Origin: Mangifera indica | Taxonomy: Eukaryota > Streptophyta > Magnoliopsida > Sapindales > Anacardiaceae | Length of the DNA stretch: 64,000 nt | Assembly (NCBI RefSeq): GCF_011075055.1 | Contig: NW_025401159.1 | Span: 95,216 to 159,215 of the forward strand | Reading direction: 5' to 3' | Part shown: piece after piece, positions 26,799 to 36,941 of the stretch | How positions within the stretch are numbered: the stretch's first letter is position 1 | Layout: every line of letters begins with the position of its first letter | The notes under the pieces: model-generated | Database searches by the model: none | What the model was told of the DNA's origin: nothing | The model's input: the letters and a program-made list of their open reading frames with translations, nothing else | Position numbers and translations under genes: made by a program

Positions 26799-26850
26799 CT
26801 TATTTAAATAATAAGTTAAATGTTATTTTATTTAAATATTAAAATAAAAT

Positions 26851-27467
26851 AACTTAAACAAATTCCTCAAACTTTATTTTGACTTAATTTTATTTTGATA
26901 CAAGATGATATCATAAAGTTGGTGTATATGAAAATAACCGAGTAACAAGTGACAACCTTGATATTCTAGGGAAAGATCCAGAAACGCCTTCACACTTGAA
27001 ACAATATAATAATGAAAATAATAATAATAATAGCAAGAAACCACGTTAAATAAAGGTCAGAGTAGTATTTTCCATTGAAATTTAGTTATGTTTTTTAAGT
27101 TGTATTCATAAGCTTTAAAAAATTTAAAGTCTTATTTATTAATTAAATTAATTTTTTTATAAAAATAAAGATAAAATTATTATTTTATTAATAATATTAA
27201 AAAATATAAAATTTATTACATTTTATCTCTTATAATTTAAAAATAACATTGCATTCCTATTTAAAACTTTTTAACTTCAAAAAATAATATTTTCTTTCAA
27301 ACCTTAGGTTTTTTTATTTTCTCTTTGATCACTATCTTCGGTGTTGACAACTTTCTCTCTCTATTATAAATTTTTAGCCCATGCATGAGAAATAACATAG
27401 AATAGATCTCTCTTTATCTCTGATGAAGAGATCTATTTCAAATTGCTTCATATGTGTTAACTAATAA
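26851..27467. repeat. Tandem segmental duplication, copy 2
   Basis: Second copy of the 26181-26798 segment. It runs on into a complete right MITE arm, so this is probably the parental copy. Nearly all base differences from copy 1 are transitions. Confidence 0.85.
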
Positions 27468-27720
27468 TTTAAAATAGACATAAGAGATTGTCAGTGTCAA
27501 AAATGATGGCTGAAGGGATGAAGAAGAAATTAAAAAAAAAAAGATTTTTCAAAATTAAAAAATTTTAAACAAAAATAAAGTTATTAGTTTTTAAAATTTT
27601 AAAAAATATATAATAAATTTTATATTTTTTAATATTATTAATAAAATAGTAATTTTATTTCTATTTTTAATAAATAATTCTAATTCTAATTATATTATAA
27701 ATTAAAATTTTAAAATTTTA
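27110..27720. mobile_element. Foldback MITE D (complete copy)
   Basis: Left arm about 27110-27300 and right arm about 27520-27700 are inverted complements (ATTATTTTATTAATAATATT against AATATTATTAATAAAATAGT). The centre contains the TTTTCTCTTTGATCACTATC segment. Its left half also occurs truncated in copy 1 of the tandem duplication. Confidence 0.6.
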
Positions 27721-28148
27721 AATTCTACGATATAATATAAAAAATGTAACTAAATTTGCATAGGAGATAGCCCATCAACCATAAATAAATAAATAATACT
27801 TTGACTGTACAAACTTATCCTCGACTCGGTCCGGCTCTATAGTGCAAGTGCATCAGAGCTTTGAATGTGGCAGGAAAAGACAAACTCGTGCACTGTACAG
27901 AATTTGTCTTTTATAAAATTCACAGGAACATGATGCCATTGCTTCTCTTATTCTTTACTTTGAACTTTAAGACCTCGCAAACTTTTCTCAAGACGCCCCA
28001 TAATTTGGAGCTTACCTAACCCAACTCATTCCCAAAGAAGGTGCTGCCAAAATAAAGCGTATAAAAAGTGATTCTCTATTGGCCAAAGGACGATTCCCCG
28101 AAAACCCCACCCCACATTTTCAAAGCTATGTAGGTAAGGTCTAAAAAA
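27721..28148. other. Spacer between MITEs D and E
   Basis: More balanced base composition than its flanks (27820-28130), but no ORF, RNA gene or family similarity recognised. It may be original single-copy spacer. Confidence 0.4.
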
Positions 28149-28884
28149 GGCCAAACAACTTATTCCCCCCAGAGTATGCTGATTTTTAAACTTTTTTTTT
28201 TTGCTAATTTTAAAAATTATATTTATCTATCTATAGATAATTAAAATTAATCGAATCTATTAGTTATATTATATTTTCTTCTAAACTCTACAAATTAACA
28301 ATTTTTTTCAATCTAAGTTTTCAAAAACTATATTTTTCCCTTAGAGTTTCCAAATTTTTAGATCCAATTTTTTTTTATGATGATCAAAGATCTCTAGGCA
28401 CTGTCTTTTCCTCTTTGACCTATCCTCCTTTCAATGCCATAAGATGTCGTCATCAATAAAGACGACTTGTCTTCTTCAGAGATGAAGATGTGTCTTCGTT
28501 GATGAAGAATGCATCTTCGTCGACGATGACACCTCACGGTGTTAGAAGGAGCACTGTCGAAAGAAGGATATGTTGGAGAGAAAGAGACAATGTTTGGAAA
28601 TTGTTGGTCATCACCAAAAACATTAGATCTAAAAGTTTGGAAACTCTATGGGGAAAATACAGTTTTTAAAAACTTGGGTTTGAAAAAAATTGTTAGTTGT
28701 TAGGGTTTATGGGGAAAAATGAAATCAATTTTAAGTTTATTTTTAATATTAAATATAAAATAATGATTTTACTCTTAAAACTAACAAATTTAAACAGTCA
28801 TGGGTGGGTAAATAAAATTTTCAAAGTTAATGAGGAGAAACTTGAAAAAACAACATAGTTTGGGTGGGAATAAGTCCTTTGGCA
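28149..28884. mobile_element. Mutator-like foldback MITE E
   Basis: Terminal inverted repeats: GGCCAAACAACTTATTCCC at the left and the complement of GGGAATAAGTCCTTTGGC at the right, continuing inward (AGTATGCTGATTTTT against its right-arm equivalent). Flanks TCTAAAAAA and GTTAAAAAA match at 7 of 9 positions, compatible with an old 9-bp target-site duplication. No ORF. Confidence 0.65.
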
Positions 28885-28985
28885 GTTAAAAAACCAAAGT
28901 TTTATCTATAAGTTAATTTTTGTTAAAAGAAATAACGATAAAATCGTCATTTCATTCATTAAAAAAATATATAAAATTCCTTACG

Positions 28986-28994
28986 TTTTCTCTC
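28986..28994. repeat. 9-bp target-site duplication, left copy
   Basis: TTTTCTCTC directly left of MITE G, identical to 30019-30027. Confidence 0.8.
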
Positions 28995-30018
28995 GAGAGA
29001 AGGACTATTTCCCACCCAACTTTTGATGCGTTTTCAAAATGCCACCCACACCAGATGAAAATCCAGTTTTCCCACCCATGACCAAACTGCCGTCCATTTT
29101 TTCAGTTAGGAACAGGAGCAAAATTGTCATTTACTATTTAAAACATTAAAACTTTAAAATTTTACCATTTCCCCCTTCAGGTTTTAAAAAGTAATAACTA
29201 ACCCATCCTCAAAGTTTGAAAAGTTTAATTTCACCTCCCAGGGTTTGCTTCCTTCTCCGGCCACCACCGACGGCCGCTGCAATCGATCGATGGGAGATCT
29301 CCGACTACAAAGGATGACCCTTCGTCGTCCAAATCTAGAAGAACAGACGAAGGACGACGCTTCGTCGTAGCGTCTGGATGACGCGACGAGCGATGAAGGA
29401 CGACGAAGAGTCATCCTTCGTCGTCTGGGTGGAGCGGCGAAGAGAGACCTCTTCGTCGCACGGTGGTGCGACGAAGAGATCTCTGTCTCTTCGTCGCATT
29501 GTGCGACGAAGAGATCTCCGTCTCTTTGTCGCACCGTGCACCAGGAGAAGGAGATTTCCGTCTCTTCCTTCTTCGGCCACCACCGCCGTCGCACCAGGAG
29601 AAGGAGGAGGCAGGTGACTACGCCGGAGACGACGCCGGGAGATGAAGTTGAAGAATGGGGGTGAAACTGCTAGTTTTGAAAGTTATGGGGGGCGACTGTT
29701 TTTTTGAAAAATTTGGAAACCCTAGGTTTGGGGGTGAAAATGTTAGTTTTCAAAGTTTAAAAACTTTAGGTAAGGTGAAATGTTAGTTTCTAAAACCTAA
29801 GGGGGGTGAAGGAAAACCCTCACATCAATTTTGGGATGAATTTTGCAGAGGGGTATTTTTGTCATTTCATCTAACAAGGGTAAAATGGACATTTTACCCT
29901 TATGCAAACAGAAACCATCCACATTAACGGCTCATGGGTGAAAAAACTGGATTTTCATCTGGCGTGTGTGACATTTTGAGAACGCATCAAAAGCTTGGTG
30001 AGAAATAGTCCTTCTCCC
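28995..30018. mobile_element. Mutator-like foldback MITE G, nested, 1,024 bp
   Basis: About 80-bp terminal inverted repeats (GAGAGAAGGACTATTTC at the left; the complement of GAAATAGTCCTTCTCCC at the right), nearly identical through GATGAAAATCCAGTTTT. A perfect 9-bp target-site duplication, TTTTCTCTC, lies on both sides, as expected for the Mutator superfamily. The arms continue as weaker inverted repeats towards a GC-rich, palindromic centre (29270-29640) with repeated GACGAAG/CTTCGTC units. No transposase domain. Long ORFs on both strands of the centre are products of the palindrome. Confidence 0.85.
29467..29533. repeat. Two tandem 32-bp hairpin units inside MITE G
   Basis: Units 29467-29498 and 29502-29533 (period 35). 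The first has a perfect 13-bp stem, TGCGACGAAGAGA with TCTCTTCGTCGCA. The second differs by two bases, one of them in the stem. Confidence 0.8.
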
Positions 30019-30027
30019 TTTTCTCTC
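30019..30027. repeat. 9-bp target-site duplication, right copy
   Basis: TTTTCTCTC directly right of MITE G, identical to 28986-28994. Confidence 0.8.
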
Positions 30028-30587
30028 TCACATTTTAAAAAACTAACAACTTTATCTATGTCTAAAATTTTCTAACTTTTTAAAGTAATATTTTTCTCTC
30101 TAAAGGCGACAACGCTTCAATCTAACATCTTTGGCCACCATATCTTCACTCTCTGGTGCAAGAAGAAGCGACGAAGACATTTCGATTCGTCTGAATTGAC
30201 AAAGTCTTCATCGATTTTAGACTAATTGAAGGAGTCAATGAAGACTTGTCTTCGTTGCATCATTTGGAATCTTCGGAGAGATGAAGGGTGGCTAGTGAGG
30301 TGATAGGTTGAAACGTTTTTTCGGGTGGTTGGAAAGCCTCTAAAAAATAAACCTTAAGTTTTAGAGAGAAAAAAATGTTATTTTTGAAAGTTAGAAAACT
30401 TTAGACAAAAGTAAAGTTGTTAGTTTTTAAAACTGTGGAGGGAAAACATAATAAATTTAATATTTTTTAATATTATTAATAAAATGATGATTTTATCTTT
30501 ATTTTTTTAATAGAAGTTAATTAGTCTATGAGTAAAATTTTTGATTTTTCAAATTCTATGAATATGATTTTAAAAACATACTAACAC

Positions 30588-30646
30588 GCGGGGGGGTGGT
30601 GGGGGTGTGCGGTGGTGTGTGGTGATGGAGGGAGGGATTGGGGGAC
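30588..30646. repeat. G/GT-rich low-complexity tract
   Basis: GGTGG, GTGTG and G-run segments just outside MITE H. Its complement resembles the CA/C tract at 4014-4119. Confidence 0.75.
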
Positions 30647-30759
30647 TGTATTCTCACAAATATATACGGTCACAATTGCCCTACGTTGGATATGATATGA
30701 TCATTTGGAAATTCTTATAATAGATTATATTTTTTGGATCATTTTTATTTTTTTGAGTT

Positions 30760-31372
30760 GCCCAAAGGACTACTTTCCACTCAAAGTATGCTGATTTTTT
30801 AAGTTTCTCTCTATTAATTTTAAAAATTTCATTTACCTATTTGACAGATGGTTAAAATTAACAGTTTCAAGGGTAAAATCATCATTTTATCTGTAATATT
30901 AAAAATATACTTAAATTTGATTTTATTTTTCTTCTAAACCCTAAAAATTAATAATTTTTCCTAACCCAAGTTTTCAAAAATAATATTTTTCCTTTAGGAT
31001 TTTTAAACTTTCAATTGAATTTTTCGATGAAAATCGATGATTTCCAAACAATGGTCCTTCCTCTCTGACATCTCTTTCTTTCGATCGTGCTCCTTCTTGT
31101 CTTCCTCAGTTTTGTCATCAATGACGTTGTCTAGAAATTGTTGATTGTCGTCAAAAAATTTAATCTGAAAATTTAAAAATTTTACAAAAAAAATATTATT
31201 TTTAAAAATTTAGATTAAAAAAAATTATTAATTTTTAAGATTTAAAAAAAAAATATATAACTAATATATCCGATTTATTTTTTTTATCTGTTGGTAGATA
31301 AACAAGGTTTTTAAAATTAGTAAAAGAAAACTGCGAAATCACCATACTTAAGGGGAGAATATTCCTTTGGCC
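30760..31372. mobile_element. Mutator-like foldback MITE F
   Basis: Termini GCCCAAAGGACTA at the left and the complement of CCTTTGGCC at the right, with arms inverted inward (AGTATGCTGATTTTTTAAG against CTTAAGTATGGTGATTTCG in the other arm). Flanking 9-mers TTTTGAGTT (30751-30759) and TTTTGAATT (31373-31381) differ at one position, indicating an aged 9-bp target-site duplication. No ORF. Same family as E. Confidence 0.75.
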
Positions 31373-31381
31373 TTTTGAATT

Positions 31382-32137
31382 CTTAAAATAAAAAAATTCA
31401 ACCAAGGGAAATGGTGGAAAGATGACAAAAACGGGTGAGTGGACGGGTGATGGAAATTAAATGATTGAAAATGTGGCGATGATTTGATTTGAGCTAACGT
31501 GGTCCAATTACAATCAAGAAATTCAAGGGATATCAAGAAGGTGACACCTGGAACTCTAATTACCGTTTACGTCAACTTGAATTAAATATTAAAACCTGTT
31601 TCTTCAAGCAATAAAATTGGAGTGGAGTGGAGGGGTTGAATTGGATATGGCTGAAGAGCACCACCTGAAATTCTGACATGCACGGCACACAAGAACATGA
31701 AAGCAGTTGTATAATATTTTTTTAATCCTTATTTAATATTAAAACTACTTGATACTTGTAAGGACATTTTTGTCATTGTAACAAAATAATTGTCTTCTTA
31801 TTCGTACAAAATAATGGAAATATTTATTTCAAAACGGATCAAAAGGAAAGGATAAGTAACGTGTATTTTTAAGGGTGGGGGCCCACGAGGATCACGCTTT
31901 GAGATGAGGAGAATATATTTTTATTTATAAAAAATATATTAAAAAAAATTATATTGTCGGTAATTTATGATTTTTGATAGCCTGCCTAACCCAAACCAAA
32001 GCTAGTTGTAGAAAGAACTACTTTGAACCAAGTCCTCTGTAACTGCTAGAAAGCTTATCTCTGTTTTCCTTTATTTAGAAATTTACTCTCATAATTTCCA
32101 GTTTTTAAGCGAGACTGTCTCTCTGTGTCTGATCAAA
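31382..32137. promoter_or_regulatory. Upstream region of the PYL receptor gene
   Basis: About 750 bp between MITE F and the PYL start codon. An ACGTGT element lies near 31860. The last 100 bp are CT-rich, as in a plant leader. TATA and transcription start were not assigned. Confidence 0.45.
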
Positions 32138-33443
32138 ATGAACGGTGCTGATGCTTACGGTCTTGTGGAGGCGAATTACATACGGAGGCATCACAGGCAT
32201 GAGCCGACAGAGAATCAGTGCACTTCAGCTCTTGTTAAGCATATCAGAGCTCCTGTTAATCTTGTAACTACTTTGCTGCCATTAGATCTTTTTTAATCTT
32301 GTTTTTAATTTTCTTCGATTAACTCAAGCTTTGATTTCTTTCGTTTTCTTGCATGTTTGACTTTGTTTTCGTGGATCTGAAAAATATTTTAAGTTCTTTC
32401 TAATTTTCGTTTAATTTACTTAATTATTCTGGTTATTGGTTGTTTCACGTGAAATTATGGAGTTCTGTGTTTAATCATTTTTTTCTTCGGTTCTTTTTGG
32501 TGGTTGACTGAAGTTTTCTTCTCTTTTTTCTGTTTGGTTGCTGCGAAAGTACAGAAAGGGAGAAAACTTTTAACCTTAAAATTTCCATTATAGTATCTGT
32601 TGTTGTTTGGTTCTGGTCTATATTGCTTGGCTATTTTTGTTATAATTTTTTCGTCCTCTTTGCTGTTTTCCTTCTACTTTTTTCCTATTTAAAGCCCCAA
32701 AAAAATGGAGTTAATGTTGTTGAATTAGTTGATTAATGATAAAGCAATTTTGGTAAGTAACATATGATGAATTGAGCAGGTGTGGTCTTTAGTTAGGCGA
32801 TTTGATCAGCCGCAGAGGTACAAGCCATTTGTTAGTAGATGTGTTGTGAATGGGGACCTTGGTATCGGAAGCGTTAGAGAAGTTAACGTTAGGTCCGGGC
32901 TTCCTGCTACAACCAGCACTGAAAGGCTGGAACTTCTTGATGATGAAGAGCACATTCTTCAAATCAAGATTGTTGGTGGTGATCACAGGCTGAGGGTATA
33001 CTTACTATTCCTTTCAGCTATTTCTCTCTAACGTTTCACAGAGTACCTTCTTGTGAGTTGAACCAGTTTGATTTATGAGTAAATCGTTTATAAATAAATA
33101 ATTTTGGGCTCTGGATTAAACGTTGTGGCTTTAAGGGAGGTTGAAAATTGCCATGCCATAGAATATATAGCTATGAGTTAATTGTTTTCTTGATGGGTTT
33201 TCTTCTTGTTTATTAAATTTGTAGAATTATTCTTCAATCATGACTGTCCATCCGGAGATTATTGATGGGAGACCTGGAACACTGGTGATCGAGTCATTTC
33301 TTGTGGACGTGCCAGAGGGAAACACCAGGGATGAGACATGTTATTTCGTTCAGGCTTTGATCAGGTGTAATCTTAAATCACTGGCTGATGTCTCAGAGAG
33401 GATGGCTGTGCAGGACCCAATGAACCAACAAAACCGATTCTGA
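32138..33443 (+). CDS. Abscisic acid receptor, PYR/PYL/RCAR family (PYL8/PYL9-like)
   Basis: Cytosolic/nuclear START-domain receptor that binds ABA and then inhibits clade A PP2C phosphatases. Exons 32138-32263, 32780-32995, 33225-33443 give 186 aa, the usual PYL8/9 length, with the three-exon structure of that subgroup. Diagnostic parts: the ABA carboxylate-binding Lys in RYKPFV (about K57), gate loop SGLPA (about 81-85), latch loop HRL (about 111-113) and the helix ending CNLKSLADVSERMA. All these residues are intact, so the receptor should be functional. Introns are GT-AG and in phase. It converges with the PPR gene, 657 bp away. Whether it is PYL8 or PYL9 needs a tree. Confidence 0.96.
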
Positions 33444-34100
33444 TGAAGCATGTTGATTAAAGTGGTGTATAAATTTATGGTTCTAGCTTCCAAAAGGTCT
33501 TTAGAGATTGGTAGGAGTTGCCCAACCTTCTTCTCAGAAGTTTTGAACACAGTGGTGGCTTTGCCTTTGGCTTTCCTTTTCCATCACCTCTTCTACTCTT
33601 ACTGCTTGCTTTTACATGTATTTGTTTTTCTATCTCAACACTTTACCCTGGCCCTGCTTTAGTACCAAAAGTATAGGTTCTTTTGGCGAGTTTCCCTGAA
33701 TGGAAAAGGTTGAGTTAAAGTCACTTCTTTGTTTTACTGGGTTTTTCTGTAAATATTTATGTAACAAATACTAGTTGCCTTTGCGATACTGGTTTGCATG
33801 TTGTAGTTTCACCGTCTATGTGCAGGAAGATTCAGTAGAGAACCTCTTCAGTAGCAGTAAAATTTGGTTGCTTGTTTTTTGGTATATGCAGTGGCTTTCT
33901 GAGTAAATTATTGCCTGCCTTTGTTTTCCAGCATGCTGTGCTTTTAGGCTGTTGTTCATTTTAGAGAAAAACTCAAACATCTAAGTTTTAGCTGACAAAT
34001 GAGGTGTCACCACCCTCCTGAACAAGAGAAAGGATTGGTTTCTAAATATCTAATAAATAAAATTCTGAAAAAATATAATCACAGAATGCTAACAACTCGC
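33444..34100. other. Convergent spacer between PYL (+) and PPR (-)
   Basis: 3' UTR sequence of both genes is expected here. Short ORFs only, nothing else recognised. Confidence 0.6.
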
Positions 34101-36941
34101 CTATTGCAAGCAGTCATTGCAGGAACACCTGCCTTCTCTAAAATGGTGAAACCGAATCCCATCCCTCAGCAAAATCTCTCGGCCTCGAACTAAAGACATG
34201 TATTTTACAGCAGTGTGACAATCAGAACACACTCTTGTATTCTTAATTACCTTGATGGGAGCCTTGCCTTTCATCTTCATCAGTCCGTAAGTGATGGCCA
34301 ATTTCTCAGTATGACTCAACAATACCTTCTCCTTCTCTGCTTCAACAATGTTCTGACGTACACAATTGAGGTCCGGCTCATACCCAAGTTTCTTCATTTC
34401 AGAAACCAATTGATACAGCTCGAAATATATTTCAGCTATATCTGGATGAGGTTTCCCTTCGGCAGAGAACACATGAACAAGCTGATCAATTTGAATCCAA
34501 CTCCATACCTGCCCAATTTTCACCCCTGCATCATTCATCAAATCTTTAATGCGTTCAACATCCTCCCACCTGTTTGACATAGCATACAAATTCATCAGCA
34601 AAACATAATTAGCAGAATTATATGGTTCCAACTTAAAAAGTTTCTTTGCTGCAATCTTTGCTAACTTCAGGTTTCCATGGACCCGACAGGATCCAAGAAG
34701 AGCACCCCAAATAGTAGCATCTGGTTTTACCGGCATTGTTTGAATAAAGTCCCAAGCTTCATCAATATAACCAGCTTTACCAAGAAGATCCACCATGCAT
34801 GAGTAATGCTCTATTGTGGGCGTTATACCATATTCTGTGCTCAATCTATCAAAGTATTTCCATCCTTCATCAACTAAACCCGAGTGCTTGCAAGCAGAAA
34901 GGAGAGCTGTGAAGGTTATTTCATCTGGTTGGATATCTGCTCCACACATCTCATCAAAAAGTGAAATTGCTACTTTCCCATGGCCATAAATTGCAAAACC
35001 CATAATCATGCAATTCCAAGAAGCTAATTGTTTATTTGCACTCTTCCTGAACACCACTTCTGCACTTTTTAAATGGCCAGACTTGCTGTACATGTCAATT
35101 AGTGCTGTCACTATATATACATCTTCAGTGTAATAATTTTTTAGGGAGAAGCAGTGTATCTCTTTACCCTTTGGCAACAGACCTAGGCCTCCACAAGTTT
35201 GAAGCAAGCTGGACATCGTGGCAGAGTTCGGCTTGATTCGCTCTTGCTGCATTTGGATGAAATATTTAAAGGAATCGAGATAATTTTTGTTTTGTGAGCT
35301 ACCCGATATTAAAGAAGTCCATGAAACCACATTAGGATCCAATCCTGAATCTTTCATTTGATTAATGGCTGCCAAAGCTTCCTTATTCTGACCCCAAATT
35401 GAATATCCCGCGACCAGACTATTCCATGTTACTAAATCAGTTTGAATTCCTTCCTCTTTCATCTGATTCAATAACTTCTTAGCATCATCAAACAAACCTT
35501 TGAAGCTATAACCTGATATCAATGAATTCCAAGCAAAAATATTCCTATTCTTCATTTTATCGAAAAATTTTCTAGCACTATCTAAGTAATCATTCTTCAC
35601 ATACATGTCTATCAGCGAAGTTGCTACATATACATCATACTCAAGTCCATTTCTTATAACATAGCCATGGAGTTCTTCCCCATATTTCAAGTGCTCCAAT
35701 TTGGTAACAACTTGAAGAACAATAGAGACAGAGCTTGGATTTGGCCTGAAACCCAAACTCTGCATTTTATGCAAAACGGCCAGGGTTTCTGTATATGAAC
35801 CATGAAGAAAATTGCCTGACAAAAGGCAGTTCCAGGTTATTATATCAGGTTTTACATTGGATGAATTCATTTTATTGAAAAGATCCCAAGCATTTTTTAC
35901 AGAACCAAGGGCAGCATAACTTGAAATCATTGAGTTCCATGAAGATAAATCACGATCTTTCATCAAATCAAAAACTGTCCTAGCTAGTTGAAGCTTGTTA
36001 TTTCTAGAGTACATGCTAATCAAGGAATTAGATATTGGCAAATTTGAGTCCATAGCAAATTTTAGAACATACCCATGTATTTGCTTTCCTTCATTGAGAG
36101 CTCCCATTTTTCCACATGCTAGCAGCAACATCACAATTGTTCTGCTATACGCTCTTGCAAAACAAAACTGCAATTCTCGAAACAATTCAATGGCCTTTGT
36201 CCATTGTTCATTCCTCAAGTTTACCAGGACTGCCTCGTTCCACAACAAGTCTTCTCGAATCGAAACTTCGTCAAATACTTTATTAGCACTTTCTGCACCC
36301 CAACATTTTCCATAAAAGTTCATCAACGCACACGTCACATGCATATCGAAGTCTAGGCCTCTTTTGATCAAACTAGCATGAACCGCCACACCTTCCCAAA
36401 ATGCAATTGCTCTAGTGCAAATCTTCAAAACCATTGTAAGAACTCTGCTATCATACATTAACCCTTTACTATGCAACTCACCGAACACCTCAAGAACTTG
36501 CTGTACTGTCCCCCCGAAACTCTCATATTCTTTCCAAAAAGAACTCCATTCTATATAATTCTTCGAATAACCGACAAAGAAAACCTTGGCAGCCGATTCA
36601 AAATCACCAAACTCCAAGTAATACAAGATCAAATTTTTAGCCATTGTGTCTGAATTCCCATTCTTGCTTATTTTTATCATCTGGGCATGCTTTAATCTAA
36701 CCGAACCCAAACTTCCGACTTCATTTGTTTCATTTAAGAAGCGAAAATCTGGTGTAGATGGAAAGGGTTGGAGAGAAGAAGTTGGGAGTGACGTGGTTCG
36801 GAGAGAGGCGTCAGTGATAGCAAGAGCAAGAAAAGTCGGTGAATGAATTACTTGTTTTTGGTGGTAGGGGGGTGTATTTTGATGGAGGGTTGTGTCAGAA
36901 TTGAATAGGTGGAGGCGTTGGATCGGACACAACTTGGCCAT
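34101..36941 (-). CDS. Pentatricopeptide repeat protein, PLS-DYW subclass (At4g01030-like)
   Basis: Intronless, 946 aa. Such proteins bind organellar RNA and usually direct C-to-U editing in mitochondria or plastids. The N-terminus lacks acidic residues for about 50 residues, compatible with a targeting peptide. Many PPR units follow (PDIITWNCLLSG, DLVTWNSLVAGYS, PNVVSWTSLISG and others), then an E/E+ region and a DYW deaminase domain. The deaminase has zinc/catalytic elements HTEKLA (H-x-E), CSDCH (C-x2-C) and HHFREGRCSC. The protein ends NDCLQ instead of the canonical DYW: TGC TTG CAA TAG follows GAC. The start is the only Met with a plausible presequence. Neighbours on both sides match the Arabidopsis AT4G01026-01037 order. 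Confidence 0.94.
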   Translation of the reverse strand: MAKLCPIQRLHLFNSDTTLHQNTPPYHQKQVIHSPTFLALAITDASLRTTSLPTSSLQPFPSTPDFRFLNETNEVGSLGSVRLKHAQMIKISKNGNSDTMAKNLILYYLEFGDFESAAKVFFVGYSKNYIEWSSFWKEYESFGGTVQQVLEVFGELHSKGLMYDSRVLTMVLKICTRAIAFWEGVAVHASLIKRGLDFDMHVTCALMNFYGKCWGAESANKVFDEVSIREDLLWNEAVLVNLRNEQWTKAIELFRELQFCFARAYSRTIVMLLLACGKMGALNEGKQIHGYVLKFAMDSNLPISNSLISMYSRNNKLQLARTVFDLMKDRDLSSWNSMISSYAALGSVKNAWDLFNKMNSSNVKPDIITWNCLLSGNFLHGSYTETLAVLHKMQSLGFRPNPSSVSIVLQVVTKLEHLKYGEELHGYVIRNGLEYDVYVATSLIDMYVKNDYLDSARKFFDKMKNRNIFAWNSLISGYSFKGLFDDAKKLLNQMKEEGIQTDLVTWNSLVAGYSIWGQNKEALAAINQMKDSGLDPNVVSWTSLISGSSQNKNYLDSFKYFIQMQQERIKPNSATMSSLLQTCGGLGLLPKGKEIHCFSLKNYYTEDVYIVTALIDMYSKSGHLKSAEVVFRKSANKQLASWNCMIMGFAIYGHGKVAISLFDEMCGADIQPDEITFTALLSACKHSGLVDEGWKYFDRLSTEYGITPTIEHYSCMVDLLGKAGYIDEAWDFIQTMPVKPDATIWGALLGSCRVHGNLKLAKIAAKKLFKLEPYNSANYVLLMNLYAMSNRWEDVERIKDLMNDAGVKIGQVWSWIQIDQLVHVFSAEGKPHPDIAEIYFELYQLVSEMKKLGYEPDLNCVRQNIVEAEKEKVLLSHTEKLAITYGLMKMKGKAPIKVIKNTRVCSDCHTAVKYMSLVRGREILLRDGIRFHHFREGRCSCNDCLQ

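Larger units (their letters stand above)
28896..30545. mobile_element. Foldback MITE H, interrupted by MITE G
   Basis: The sequence left of 28994 (TAAAATCGTCATTTCATTCATT) and the sequence at 30420-30545 (ATTAATAAAATGATGATTTT) form inverted arms of the A-D family. The body resumes after 30018 with TTTTCTCTCTCACATTTT. Element G sits inside it, duplicating 9 bp of H. Confidence 0.55.

Noticed and set aside
29184..29645. Overlapping ORFs of 60-136 codons on both strands, Arg-rich
   Set aside because: They lie in the palindromic GC-rich core of MITE G. The same GACGAAG words are read on both strands, and there is no domain, intron or family support.
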